Positions 33,479-43,408 of a DNA stretch of 64,000 nt are shown piece by piece. Location of the stretch: positions 43,734,173-43,798,172 of the forward strand of contig OX031070.1 of NCBI GenBank assembly GCA_943736015.1. The letters are read 5' to 3'. The position numbers and the translations under genes were made by a program. Position 1 is the first letter of the stretch. Each line of letters starts with the position of its first letter. A model generated the notes under the pieces. That model was given only the letters and a program-made list of their open reading frames with translations. It was not told where the DNA came from and did not search any database. This DNA comes from Tridacna crocea. Its lineage: Eukaryota > Mollusca > Bivalvia > Cardiida > Cardiidae.

Positions 33479-34659
33479 CACTTTTCGATCACTGCCATGA
33501 CACCATAATGATCTGACATGGGGAAACCATCCAATAACACAGCTTCCAATGGCGTGATGACCCTCACAACGTCCTTGACCTTGTGACCTTTGAAAAAGAT
33601 GTGATCAACAACGGTATCGGTGACGTAGAAATACTTGTCACCTGCCTTTCCATTATATGGGTTGAAGAGTGTTCCACACAGTGTACATTGTCTCAGGGGA
33701 ATGACGTCGAATACCATTGCCATGTACTGGAACTCCTCCGGTAAAACAGGGTTAACAAAAATCCCGAAAGCGTCTCCGATATTGAAGTCCCCCATCAATA
33801 GCAGAGGACTGACATTGCCAAATCTCTCGATGAGTTGACCACGTTCTGAAGCGCCTTGTTCAATGAAGGAGTTATATACACCGTTTACCCATAATTCCGT
33901 TTCGTGATACAACGGATTGTTGCTGGTAACATGGGTACACACAACTTTTCCTAAATCTGGAGAGTCCGCCTCCAAGAAACCCCTCTCGATCATTTCTTTC
34001 GTTTCCGGGTGAAAATCATGGTACCTGGTGTTAAGAAGAGGAGTTTTCGATAATAAGACGAGTCCTGGTTCATTGATATCGCGCATGCCTAGAGTTGGTA
34101 ACCCGTATCCAACACACTTTGCAAAGGTTTCCGTAGGTTTCGTAAAGCTGGTCACAATACAAGATATGCATTTCTGTGACAGCTGCACGTAATGAAAGAA
34201 ACAGTTGCTAACACAGCAAAAATACGTCTGCTGGATAGTATTTCGTTTACGAATACATTTGTTTCTCCCAAGGCAACTAACAAAATTACTAGCAGCAACG
34301 TAGTTACACGGGGGTAGTTTTGGGGCAATCTGAGGGGGCACCTGCCCTTTGTAATGAAGCTTGCTATAGGAGAACGGATAAACATCAGCTACGGCCTTGG
34401 TCAGAAACTCGACATCTTCACCTATCCAGACTTCTTGCAAACAAACTACGTCGGCATTTAAACGTTGCAGTTCAAGAGAGATACCAAGTCGGCGTTCTAT
34501 TCTTGTGTTTCCTAACCTATTTGGTAATGGCATGTCGAGTAGATGGGTGTTGTACGTGACGGCTTTCCGCACTGGGCACATTGGGGGCTCGGCATAAACA
34601 TTCACGAACAACCAAGCTACGATAATCCATGTTGTTCTGAAGTTCAACTTCCGGTTCAT
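33475..34659 (-). CDS. Secreted endonuclease/exonuclease/phosphatase-fold protein (DNase I/sphingomyelinase-like), single exon
   Basis: This is a 394-residue intronless reading frame of the Exo_endo_phos superfamily, Mg-dependent phosphodiesterases acting on nucleic acids, inositides or sphingomyelin. Seen: ATG at 34659 followed by a signal peptide (WIIVAWLFVNVYA, about residues 11-23); N37 in TYNTHLL; E76 in CLQEVW; D291 and N293 in MGDFNIGD; D352-H353 in VDHIFF; D383-H384 in MSDHYGV. All core catalytic positions are therefore present. A Cys-rich insert of about 75 residues (nine Cys between 118 and 182) splits the fold between the QEVW strand and the middle of the domain. The frame is open 23 codons further upstream but without an ATG. 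The stop, TGTTAA, coincides with the TTAA end of a P element, and the upstream region is a tandem repeat. Substrate cannot be told from sequence; a neutral-sphingomyelinase-like or secreted DNase role are both possible. Lack of introns could mean an old retrocopy. Confidence 0.88.
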   Translation of the reverse strand: MNRKLNFRTTWIIVAWLFVNVYAEPPMCPVRKAVTYNTHLLDMPLPNRLGNTRIERRLGISLELQRLNADVVCLQEVWIGEDVEFLTKAVADVYPFSYSKLHYKGQVPPQIAPKLPPCNYVAASNFVSCLGRNKCIRKRNTIQQTYFCCVSNCFFHYVQLSQKCISCIVTSFTKPTETFAKCVGYGLPTLGMRDINEPGLVLLSKTPLLNTRYHDFHPETKEMIERGFLEADSPDLGKVVCTHVTSNNPLYHETELWVNGVYNSFIEQGASERGQLIERFGNVSPLLLMGDFNIGDAFGIFVNPVLPEEFQYMAMVFDVIPLRQCTLCGTLFNPYNGKAGDKYFYVTDTVVDHIFFKGHKVKDVVRVITPLEAVLLDGFPMSDHYGVMAVIEKC

Positions 34660-34677
34660 CTTCCAGTCGGGTTCCAG

Positions 34678-35190
34678 TCCAAAATTTTGGCGTGTCCAGC
34701 GCCCCCTGGGAAATCTAGAAATGTACAATAAACCCTGAAATCCTCATCAAACGAAAAAAAAAAAAAAAATCAAAATTGGAAGCATTTGCAGACCACAATT
34801 TCTCAGATAATGAAATAATGGAATTTGTCTTAGCTTGGTAGAAAACATTGAAACCAACATTTTTTCAGACGGGTTCTCCAAAATTTTGGCGTGTATAGCA
34901 CCCCCCTCTTCTTGGAGAAGTGAAAGATGTACTAAAAACTCTGAACTCTTCATCAAACGACATATACTTGTTGTCAAAATTGATAGCGTTTGCAGACGAC
35001 AAATTAAAAATGGCTCAAACAATGGAATTATCCATGGTGGGTAGAAAACCTAGATACCAGCATTTCTCTTTCCGGACGGGTTTCTCCAAAATGTTGCAAG
35101 TCCAGCGAATACCCCCCGCCCCCTCCCCCACCTTTCCCACCTTGAGAAAGTAAAAAGTGCACAATAAACTCCGAGCTCTTCGTCAAACGA
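34678..35190. repeat. About 200-bp tandem units upstream of the EEP gene, P-derived
   Basis: CCAAAATTTTGGCGTGTCCA at 34678, CCAAAATTTTGGCGTGTATA at 34878 and CCAAAATGTTGCAAGTCC at 35083 mark three units. Each also has TCATCAAACGA / TCGTCAAACGAC and the P long-arm motif GCATTTGCAGACCAC or GCGTTTGCAGACGAC. The 5' UTR/promoter of the EEP gene thus falls in P-derived repeats. Confidence 0.65.
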
Positions 35191-35370
35191 CTGATATTGT
35201 CAAAACTGAAAACACTTGCAGACGACAAGCTTAACATGGATCAAATTATGAAAATTTACTTTGTCTATGATAGGCTAGGAAATCTGGTTACCAACATTTT
35301 CTCCTTTTCCAACAATGTTTTCAAGAAGCTTTTCCGCAGTGTCATTAAAACTGGGGATTTGTGTTAAAAG
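35155..35370 (-). mobile_element. P element, left palindrome half mostly lost
   Basis: Continues the tandem units: CGTCAAACGACTGATATTG, CACTTGCAGACGACAAG, then TGGTTACCAACATTTTCTCC and the short arm. Confidence 0.65.
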
Positions 35371-35379
35371 TGCTACTGG

Positions 35380-35630
35380 TTCAGTAACTGTTTCACACAC
35401 GGAAGAATTTTAACCAGTTCAATTTGATCGTGTCTACAACGAAAATAGAAATGTGACTTACTAATGCATCTTTTTTTGTGTTTGAAAAGGGATGAAAACA
35501 TAGCGGGAAAAGGAGAAAATGCTGGTAACCTGCATTTTTGGTCACCAGCATTTACTCCGTTTCCCACAATGTTTTCAAAAGCTTTCTCATTCAGGGTCCT
35601 TAAAACTTGGGATTGTGTGGTAGTAAATAG
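35380..35630 (-). mobile_element. P element with insert at the palindrome tip
   Basis: AGCGGGAAAAGGAGAAAATG, then a tip of CTGGTAACCTGC + ATTTTTGGTCACCAGC, then the right half: a small duplication at the dyad. Confidence 0.65.
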
Positions 35631-35764
35631 TACTTATTGAAAAGATTTGGGGGACGAAATTAAAGGCTTGCAAAAGAAGAAAGTACTTGATTTTTAAGGG
35701 TTAAACCTTTCCCAAATTTGCCCTTGTTTTTACGTAAATAAGCAAGTAAATAAATAAATAAATA

Positions 35765-35925
35765 TATAAAGGGACTGCCCTTGGGCAAGACACTTCAGAG
35801 CCCCAGCCCAGTACTGGTAAAACCCAGGAAATATTATGAATATGTGAACAGTAGCCGTGATATGACTTAAACAATGTTGAAAAAGGAGTAAAAACCATTC
35901 ATTCAGTCATTCAATCAACCATATC
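35765..35925 (+). mobile_element. SINE3, 3' part
   Basis: GCCCTTGGGCAAGACACTTC, CCCAGTACTGGTAAAACCC, GATATGACTTAAACAATGTT; preceded by AAATAAATAAATA and a clipped P end (35699-35733). Tail ATTCAGTCATTCAATCAACC. Confidence 0.65.
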
Positions 35926-36540
35926 TTGACAGGTATTTAAATAAATATTTTGATAAATATTTAGATATTTTTTGAAAAAATATATATTTATATAAAAAGA
36001 TAAATACACGAATAAATGAATAGATAGATAAATAAATAAATAAATAAATATACAAACAAATGAATAAACGATACCTGCTTTTTTTAACGATAATTATCTA
36101 TGTATCTTATTTTGAGTTTCCATAGACACGCAACACCACCGTACCCATGGGCAGGTATCGGACAACTGCGACCCAAATTTGACCCATTGCACCGAACGGT
36201 TCGGTCATAACCGAACGCACGAGGAAGACTGATATAATTCAATACACAAAACAGGGATACACGTGCGAAAGCGTTACGTCATATATGACGTGACCTGTCA
36301 ATTTTTATCGCCCCGGGAATAATTAGAATTTTTTTTTTTTTCACCGGTCGACACAAATTTGAGACATGTCTATATTGTATGTCCTTACAGAAAATATATA
36401 AAATATGGAATTGTAGAAAGTGTGAAGAAAAAGAACGTGCTTTATACTGGTCACCGTTTCTGCATTTTTATTTAGGACATTCAAATATGTAATTAATTGG
36501 TGGAGATTAATGGCATTAAAATAAGCTTTTACCACAAAAT
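35926..36540. other. AT-rich with AAAT microsatellite; no gene
   Basis: (AAAT)n at 36022-36062. TACGTCATATATGACGTG at 36271 is a short palindrome. Confidence 0.4.
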
Positions 36541-36544
36541 CCCA

Positions 36545-36725
36545 GGCTTTTTGTCTTTCGGATGATGGTGCTATACACCGAGCACGACAAAAAAACCAGA
36601 CAAAACTTAGGATGGGTTTCGTCATCTACTTCATATATCTACAATATCCCCCGTATAACAATACTATACTAACAGCCTGGGAGGGTGGGGGGGATAAATA
36701 AACGCAAAATCAATCAGTCAATCCC
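36545..36725 (+). mobile_element. SINE U, decayed 3' part
   Basis: GTCTTTCGGATGATGGTGC, ATACACCGAGCACG, then GATAAATAAACGCAAAATC. Confidence 0.55.
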
Positions 36726-36824
36726 AGGCACTAAACCACTTTGTTGAAAAAAAAAGGCATTTCAAAAATTTGTCTTTTCTCTTTTTGTGTTTTCTTTTTT
36801 TTTTCCTTACAATGTTTTATACCT

Positions 36825-37042
36825 TTAACCCTTTACCCCATAGGGCATTTCTATGGTATCTCTAATTGACCTTAAATAACAGCAAAGATGAATCCATTTC
36901 TTATGTGTATATGACACCTTTTGATAGTGTAGAAAACATTGTGGCAAAAGGTGAATTGCTCGTCACGAGCAATTTCACCTTTTGCCGCAAAGGCTCCTAC
37001 AAGCAATGCGTAGAAATGAGTATCTATGGAGTAAAGGATTAA
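36825..37042 (-). mobile_element. P2 element, full
   Basis: TTAA + CCCTTTACCCCATAGGGC left, GGAGTAAAGGA + TTAA right. Palindrome tip AATTGCTCGTCACGAGCAATT with GTGGCAAAAGG / CCTTTTGCCGC (pieces of one hairpin). Confidence 0.85.
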
Positions 37043-37157
37043 CAGGCAAATCACGACAGTTAAGGCACATTATTTTTGTCATCTGCAAATCCTCTCAATT
37101 TGAACAAGCCATAAATTTTATGCTCACGTTTCGTTAGACAGGTAATTTTTAGAAACA

Positions 37158-37240
37158 TATCGTCGGTTTACCTCCAAAACTTCGTAACTACAGCTTGAAA
37201 CAAGCTGTTTTACAAGGTTTTGGAAGTAAACCGACTATAT
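37158..37240. mobile_element. T hairpin
   Basis: ATCGTCGGTTTACCTCCAAA ... GGAAGTAAACCGACTAT, with a gap on the right. Confidence 0.75.
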
Positions 37241-37289
37241 GTCATGTGCAAAATGTGTTTGGGGGGGGAGGGGTTTAAAAATGTCCGCT

Positions 37290-37400
37290 TTGAATGACTT
37301 TGCAAACTTTATGGGAAAAGGAATTATATCCTGTTACAGGCATTTTTGTTTCCTTTTTTCAAGAACGTTTTGAAAACCTTGGTACCAGAAGGTCGTATTA
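37290..37400. mobile_element. P core fragment
   Basis: CTTTATGGGAAAAGGAATTA ... CCTTTTTTCAAGAACGTTTT; worn. Confidence 0.35.
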
Positions 37401-37436
37401 TTTTTGTTGTTGTACAGCAGTGATGTTACAGTAGCA

Positions 37437-37642
37437 GGTTTTCACAGCCCTGGGAATGAAGACTTCTGATAACATTGTAGAAAAAGGAGAAAATGCTGGT
37501 AACCAGCATTTTCTCCTTTTCCCACAAAGTTTTCTACCCTTCCCTAACCAAATTTTGATTTTTGAGTCACATTAATTATGTTGTCTGCAAATGCTTCTAA
37601 GTTGGGACTAGTCTAAAGTTTTGTCGGTTGGTAAAGAGTTAA
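37437..37642 (+). mobile_element. P element, left end clipped
   Basis: Starts in the short arm; perfect inner palindrome; right end GGTTGGTAAAGAG + TTAA. Confidence 0.8.
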
Positions 37643-37724
37643 ACAACTTTTTATCGCCTTGCAAGAGCTGAATTTGAAAAAAAAAAACATAGTCTTACGA
37701 AATCCGCAACAAATGCATAGCTGA

Positions 37725-37790
37725 AATACTGCATCGAGCGGGATTCGAACTCGTGCAGGGGATTAATGGCTCAATAGCAAAATTGAAAGA
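37725..37790 (-). repeat. tRNA-like relic
   Basis: Minus strand has a B-box-like GCACGAGTTCGAATCCCGC; no proper acceptor stem, so probably a SINE head. Confidence 0.35.
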
Positions 37791-37982
37791 AAATGCTTGT
37801 TTATGACAGAAAAGTTGTTACTGTCAACGTAATGAGAACCACTCTTCAGTTATTTCCCCTGATTCTTCTCCAGCACTACATTGGTCCTGATAAGGGAATT
37901 ACTTGGATTTTATCCTTGATTTTCTTGCACTGAACAGCTGTTTTCCTCAGATAATATTTCAAGTAAATCTAGTTAAACTGTT

Positions 37983-38330
37983 TCACAAATCTATATATAG
38001 GGAGTTCCTGGTGATTAAGAAAAGAATTTGGTTTGAATTACACGTGGACCTTAAAAATACTTTATAAATCACTGTTACAATTATCGCAACAACACCAAGG
38101 GAACCGAGGATAAAAACAAAGAAATATAGGTGAAAGGGCCACTGTGTTATTTGCTTACCTTCAGTCTTTTTCTGGCAAGGGAGATAATTTAATCGACAGC
38201 AATGGCCCCCATTGCATCTCCGTAAAATATAGTACCAGTCAACCCACCAAATGATAATGGATCCATAATTATAGCCATTTTTTTTTATACCAAACAACAT
38301 AATCATCAGGTAGACTGGTCCTTGTACGTA
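37983..38330 (-). CDS. Candidate exon of a small Cys-rich single-pass membrane protein
   Basis: The open frame on this strand (start 38465) covers 160 codons. Its first 45 or so come from the palindromic repeat at 38342-38440, but the rest looks protein-like: WWVDWYYILRRCNGGHCC, then LNYLPCQKK, then a convincing membrane helix (LYFFVFILGSLGVVAIIVTVIY). The layout of aromatic patch, Cys cluster with a CC pair, and one helix resembles WBP1/VOPP1-type proteins, but I claim resemblance of layout only. A donor-like GAAG|GTAAGC at 38158 falls between the Cys cluster and the helix, so either the exon stops there or the helix is read through. No upstream partner exon was identified. It could also be a chance open frame. 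Confidence 0.33.
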   Translation of the reverse strand, partial: YVQGPVYLMIMLFGIKKNGYNYGSIIIWWVDWYYILRRCNGGHCCRLNYLPCQKKTEGKQITQWPFHLYFFVFILGSLGVVAIIVTVIYKVFLRSTCNSNQILFLITRNSLYIDL

Positions 38331-38341
38331 AAGGAAATTGA

Positions 38342-38440
38342 CTAAAATCGAAAAGTTTCGACACAGGTCAGCCTGCGCGGACTGCGCAGGCTGACCTGGG
38401 TCGATACTTTTCGCAAAGTAATTAAACCCTCTGTTCACAG
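38342..38440. repeat. GGTCAGCCTGCGCGG hairpin
   Basis: AAAAGTTTCGACACAGGTCA ... CCTGCGCGGACTGCGCAGG ... TGACCTGGGTCGATACTTTT. Supplies the N-terminal part of the frame at 37983. Confidence 0.75.
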
Positions 38441-38631
38441 GGTATGGCTCTCTCAGTTGTGACATGGTGTTGCTTATTTAATGAAGATATTAATCATGAA
38501 AAGATGTAGATGAGTAGATGAAGTAATGGGTGATTTAATAATAATGATAAAGAAAGATTTTTTTTTTCCATCTTGTATTTCAATGCAAAACCAATCACTC
38601 TTCTCTCTTCAAAAACTTCATATTTTCTCCT

Positions 38632-39012
38632 TTAAGGTAAGACCTGTGTAATGCACTTCCGGTGAACATTTGGCAAAAATTCTAATTGGTTGTTAAATAA
38701 GGATAAATAAGGATTTATGCAGAAATAATATTTTTGCATATTTCGAACGGATCAGAAATTCCGTTTATGTCTATCTTGAAACTATTTTTCGATACTTTTG
38801 TTTGTTTTTTAAAAAGGGAGGTAATTATTATCTCTTTTTCAATTGAGAATATAGCGGTTTTAGATTTATAAATGATAATTCAAAGAAGGAAAAAATGGAA
38901 AAAATGAAAAGGTGAAAGTAGTTCAATACAACTCATTTTTAACTATAACTAATTTTTCATGATGATATATTAGTGGAAATAGCTGTTTTCCATTACACAG
39001 GTCTTACCTTAA
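38632..39012 (-). mobile_element. Q element, full
   Basis: TTAA + GGTAAGACCTGTGTAATG left, CATTACACAGGTCTTACC + TTAA right. Confidence 0.9.
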
Positions 39013-39047
39013 CTTAGAAATAATTATCAAGAACAATGTTAACCTGA

Positions 39048-39415
39048 CTACGGTAGCTGACCCAAAGCACTTTAAGTACAACATGGAATAACATTTCTTG
39101 ATGATTGATAAATACAGATTTATACAGCTATAGTACTTTTGCACATTCTTAACCGACCAGAAATTCCTTTGATGTCTATCTTGAAATTATTTGTTGACAT
39201 TTTTGTTATTATCCAGAAAAGGGAGGTAATTATTATCTCAGTCCTTTTGTAATGAGAACATAATGTTTTAGATTTATAGGCCTAATTGATAATTCTATAA
39301 AGGAAAAAAAAGGTTAACGTGGCTCGGTTTAAGTATCATAATAATACTAATTTTTAATAATAGCAAATTTTGTAGGACAAACTTGTAGTGGAAATAGCTG
39401 TATCCACTACCTTAA
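39048..39415 (-). mobile_element. Q2 element, full, left end worn
   Basis: CTACGGTAGCTGACCC left, GCTGTATCCACTACC + TTAA right; 36 bp after the Q element. Confidence 0.75.
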
Positions 39416-39500
39416 GAAAACAGCTGGAAAAATTTAGTAGTAGCAGTTAACAGCTACTAAAATTTACGTCGCCTTATTCTTTGCTCAATAGGACACCCAT

Positions 39501-39728
39501 CTAACCAATTTCCACACAATCCCGAGTTTTATCGATTTTGGAAGATTAAACTTTTGAAAACAATAAGGGAACAGGAGAAAATACTGGAAACCAGCATTTT
39601 CTCCTTTTCCCTTAATGTTTTCTAACCTTTCAGAACAAATCCGACTAATCATTTTAACTACATTCAATTGTCGTTTTTAAATATTTTCATTGTGGTCCAG
39701 TGTAAAATATTGTTGTAAGTGTTGTTAA
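39501..39728 (+). mobile_element. P element
   Basis: Palindrome AATAAGGGAACAGGAG / CTCCTTTTCCCTTAATG: flanks AAGGG/CCCTT changed on both sides (consensus GTGGG/CCCAC). Confidence 0.75.
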
Positions 39729-39739
39729 GTTTTTTTTTT

Positions 39740-39912
39740 TTAAACTTTTTACTTGATTTACATAAAACACCGTGTTTGCACGACGCTGAAGAGGTGGGCC
39801 TTAGCAAAGATTGTGGAAAAAAGAGAACCACTCGTAGACAGCATTTTCTCTTTTTTTTTCTACAGTGATTTCTATTGAAACGAATTCACTTTGTCGCCTG
39901 CAATTGCGTGAC
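39740..39912 (+). mobile_element. P element, decayed
   Basis: GATTGTGGAAAAAAGAGAAC ... GCATTTTCTCTTTTTTTTTC; long-arm motif TTTGTCGCCTGCAATTGCG. Confidence 0.5.
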
Positions 39913-40236
39913 ACAAGGAAGAATCCATAGGTTTTGGAAGCTCCAGTGACCTGTCATTTGAACACTAAAATTCTCATCGGTCGATCATCGAACGCCGTTT
40001 CTAAAAATAGCAGATTGACACACTTAATTATTATGCTAACGATAGATGCCATTTGACAGCGGGCGTTTTTGTAACATTCTCCGATAATTGACCAATGAAA
40101 ATTTCGGTATACTTTGGTAAACAAATGGAATTTCAGTGGCCCATGACAAATATATTTTTTGACATCCGATACAAAAGAGTTAAATATATTAGTATAAGAC
40201 AATTTTTCAACTATCAAAGTTTTATCCTTAGACTGT

Positions 40237-40403
40237 TTATGATCGGACGCAGTCCTGCACGTTAAAGTTGGCATTTCTCATCGTGGCTCTCACAAATACG
40301 GTCATAATGGCGGCTTTCTTGCACCGTTTGTTCTTTTTCTTGAACATTTTGTTACAGCGCTTCATTTTCCTCTCTAGCCTGTTCTTAAACTTCTTGTAGT
40401 GTC
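40237..40403 (-). CDS. Small basic secreted protein, exon 3 of 3 (polybasic C-terminus)
   Basis: The last exon follows the acceptor TTATTTTCCAG|GACACTAC. The A left from exon 2 plus GA makes Arg112, and the frame ends at TAA (40237-40239). The segment is strikingly basic (KRCNKMFKKKNKRCKK around 126-141), with C128, C139 and C163; with C37 the mature protein has four Cys, enough for two disulphides. The basic run suggests binding to a polyanion such as heparan sulphate, nucleic acid or a microbial surface, or a proprotein-convertase site. That is inference, and no family is assigned. Confidence 0.72.
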
Positions 40404-40423
40404 CTGGAAAATAAAATAACATA

Positions 40424-40612
40424 ATTGATTGATTGATTGATTATTTGGTTGGTTGGTTGAATAGTTGGTTGGTTGATTGATTGAGTTATCGATTATTTGG
40501 TTGAATGGTTTGTTGGTTGAATGGTTGGTTGGTTGGTTGATTGATTGAGTTATCGATCGATCAATTGATTGATTGATTGATTTGATTGATCCATCGATCG
40601 ATCGATTGTTTT
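40424..40612. repeat. GATT/GGTT microsatellite
   Basis: Mixed (GATT)n and (GGTT)n in the last intron of the secreted-protein gene, close to the acceptor of exon 3. Confidence 0.85.
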
Positions 40613-41154
40613 AATGCCTTTTTCAATTATTTCAGATTTATCGCGGTGCACCATCTCATGCTTTCTTGGAGTTTCTGTTACCAGTTGTTTTCTGCAATGG
40701 CATAATATTCTTCCATAGTCAATGGCTGCTTTCCCACAGAATCATCGCTGAAGCAAGGATCAGCGGTGAGTGAGGAATAAATCTTGTCGCGAATACTTTC
40801 ACTATTCCTTGGAGAAGAATTGGCTTAGCTGGAAATTCAAACCAGCAAGCCCCCCCGCCCCAGTTCTAAAGTACATTTAAAACATGCACTGCGGAAAAGG
40901 GAGTTATACTGCATTTGCATAAAATAAAATCGACCCATATCAGACAGTCAATCTGCGACCCATCATGCATGTCGTAAAAAGCGACAAAAGGGGCATCATT
41001 TTGTGTTTCGTCCATTCCTCATTTATCATGTTTGTCTTAAGTTGTTGCACATGTATGTTATTTTCACCTGGCATTATTGTTTACTAAGTAAGTGCGCCCA
41101 ATATGACCTAAGTTGTCGACGGGCCTTAAAACGCTATTCATTTTATTTTTTTTA
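40613..41154. other. Intron sequence, nothing recognised
   Basis: Part of intron 2 of the secreted-protein gene; no exon-like frame seen. Confidence 0.4.
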
Positions 41155-41415
41155 TGCGACCCATCACGCAAAGAGGGGCCTTCTGGGAACTGCGAAAAGT
41201 GTCAACCCCGGTCAGACTGCACAGTTCGCGCAGTCTGACCAGAATTGACACTTTTCGCTTTAATGACATTTTCTGAATGAAAAATGGGCAATGTACCTTG
41301 TTTTACAATCATTTTTGAACTATCAACTTAAATTGACCTGCACTATCGTTGATCTGTTTTTATCTTATTGATGTACAGAATTCCCAGATGGTCCCTTTCT
41401 GCGTGATGGATCACA
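41155..41415. mobile_element. R element, full
   Basis: TGCGACCCATCACGCAAAGA left and TCTGCGTGATGGATCACA right; inner hairpin AAAAGTGTCAACCCCGGTCA / TGACCAGAATTGACACTTTT. In intron 2. Confidence 0.8.
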
Positions 41416-41429
41416 TTTGCTTTTTGAAA

Positions 41430-41580
41430 TTTTTCTGCAAGTCTAAGGACCATGCAAACTCATGATTCAGCTGGTTTATAGACAAACCTGATTTTATGAA
41501 CCCATTTTGTTACGTGAAGACTTTTTGTAAGTATAATCACAGCAATGCATTAAGCCTCCTTTTACCAGAGCATGACAATT
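41430..41580. mobile_element. R3 element, right half
   Basis: Ends GCATTAAGCCTCCTTTTACC and AGAGCATGAC. Confidence 0.45.
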
Positions 41581-41687
41581 CATTCATTTTTGAAATGCGT
41601 TGTTACCTCTCACATTTATAAAGAATTGTGAATAACAGAGTTGCTACAGTGAAATTGACCGACTTCTTGTGAAAGCCACGCAGAACA

Positions 41688-41772
41688 AATCGTCCGTTTA
41701 CTTTAAAAACCTCGTAACTACAGCGTGAAACAATCTGTAGTTGCGAGGTTTTTGAAGTAAACCGACGAAATA
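41688..41772. mobile_element. T hairpin in intron 2
   Basis: AACCTCGTAACTACAGCGTG / ATCTGTAGTTGCGAGGTT; 70 bp from the exon 2 donor. Confidence 0.75.
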
Positions 41773-41843
41773 GCGTTCGACCCCTCCCACACACACACGC
41801 AAATTTGTAACAAGTTTACAGGCAACATTGGTCTACCACTTAC

Positions 41844-41948
41844 TTTTGCCAATGGAGCCGATCACGTGATCTCTTGTGACGTACTTCCGGAAATCCACCG
41901 CAAAAATAGTCTCTTCTTTCATTTTGGATATGTATGTACCTTTTCCAG
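41844..41948 (-). CDS. Small basic secreted protein, exon 2 of 3
   Basis: A 105-base internal exon flanked by TTTCAG|CTGG and AAAA|GTAAGT. The leftover G of exon 1 plus CT makes Ala77, and the frame then reads GKGTYISKMKEETIFAVDF and on to SIGK111, ending with one base left over. Both flanking introns (1460 and 1440 bp) are therefore phase 1, so the exon could be skipped without shifting the frame. The segment continues the beta-rich pattern of exon 1. A T-family hairpin lies in the next intron about 70 bp downstream. Confidence 0.75.
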
Positions 41949-42145
41949 CTGAAATGGAACGTTTAGTTTTTGAAAACAACTTGTTATGAAGTTGAGTATT
42001 TAAAATTAATAACAAGCGCTAATCATTTGTAAAGTTTGTAAACTGTTAACGCTGTCACTGCTGAATAAATAAGTAGCTTTGCTTCATAGGTTGAAAATAC
42101 ATTTACACTGAAAGATCAAGAGACAGGTCGCAATCTAGAATATAG

Positions 42146-42223
42146 CAGTGGATAGTGTAGATCAAGATCAGACTGCACGTTCTGTGCAGTCTGATCTTGA
42201 TCTTCACTGTCCACAAAAGCCTC
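42146..42223. repeat. S hairpin in intron 1
   Basis: GTGTAGATCAAGATCAGACT / AGTCTGATCTTGATCTTCAC around GCACGTTCTGTGC. Confidence 0.72.
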
Positions 42224-42775
42224 TGGTGTTGTCCGTGGTTTGGGAAGAGTTAAATACCCGGCAAATTTGTAGTTAAATTTGAGGGCGTTGCAGGGGGAAA
42301 TTCGATTTCGTATAACTTTTAGTCTGATCTAGGTTCAACGCTTATCGAAGCCATTAGACCATATTACCAATGAAAATTACGAATCTGGTGATTCTATTGA
42401 AAATTCAAAGGACCGAAAGTCCTGAAAAGCGGATTTGTGGAACAGTATTAAGATATAATACAGTCAAATAATACAGTTTATTTCATGCTTTCCGGTAGGA
42501 TATCGAGAAAAAGCAGTGAAAATATTTTCCGATCTTACACTGGTACCACCAGTGAAAATACCGATTTTCACGTTCTTGTTGCCTAGTTAAATGGCGCGTG
42601 CCTCACAACCAGATGGGAAATATGACGTCATATACCTTACATTTCTCGCACTTGACGTAATTTTGTAATGCGTTGCTATGCGGGAGGGGTGCACCACGGG
42701 GAATAACGGAATAGAACTATACTGGATTTTGATAAAGCTCCTCCCAGAAAGGGTTAAAAGCATGAAATAAATAGA

Positions 42776-42902
42776 TTTTTTTTCAGTGAAAGATCAAAAT
42801 TTATTTCATCTCGTGAACATCAATCGGTAATATTTTCACTCGTGAAAATATTACCGATGGTGCTCACGAGATGAAATAAATTTCGATCTTTCACCGAAAA
42901 AA
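42776..42902. repeat. 127-bp near-perfect palindrome in intron 1
   Basis: TTTTTTCAGTGAAAGATC ... CGGTAATATTTTCACTCGTG | CGTGAAAATATTACCG ... GATCTTTCACCGAAAAAA. Axis near 42840. Further AGTGAAAATA motifs at 42515 and 42549 suggest a larger element from about 42470. Confidence 0.75.
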
Positions 42903-43408
42903 ACAAACAAATATCCTCTATGTAATGAAAAATGAATGTCCACTATATGTAGTGCATGTACATGTACTTCTAATTAGTTTGTGGGGTTAGCAAGGACTGT
43001 ATGTACATGTAGGATTGTATACATGTATACGGAAGTGACAAAAAGGTGGTCAGGGTAAACTAGCTACAACCGAAAGTAGAAACGATTAGAACACTAGCAT
43101 GTATGACAGTCTTTGGTTCACATCAGACATATATCACAATACACACCAGCTATTTATAACTGAAAATGAGCACACCTGCGACGTTGGGTATGATGAACTA
43201 AGTTCTGACCAGTTCGATCACAGTAAGTGGATTTGGTAAATAAATCCGCGAAAAAACTATAACATTGTATGCAGTCCAAACGTTCCACCGTTAAACAATC
43301 GTCTGTGAAAGCTTTTAACTTGGACAAGTCTAAAACCTGTCTTTGGTGAAGAGTTAACCTGTGTATAAACCTGTGTACATTAATGGTTGTTGGACGTAAA
43401 AAACTCAC
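42903..43408. other. Intron 1 sequence; P-like relic
   Basis: ACTTGGACAAGTCTAAAACC and TTTGGTGAAGAGTTAAC near 43318-43357 look like a clipped P long arm; the rest is unassigned. Confidence 0.35.

Noticed and set aside
34660..34728. Upstream start of the EEP protein (23 extra residues)
   Set aside because: The codon at 34728 is TTG, and the added residues would bury the signal peptide; ATG 34659 puts it at the N-terminus.
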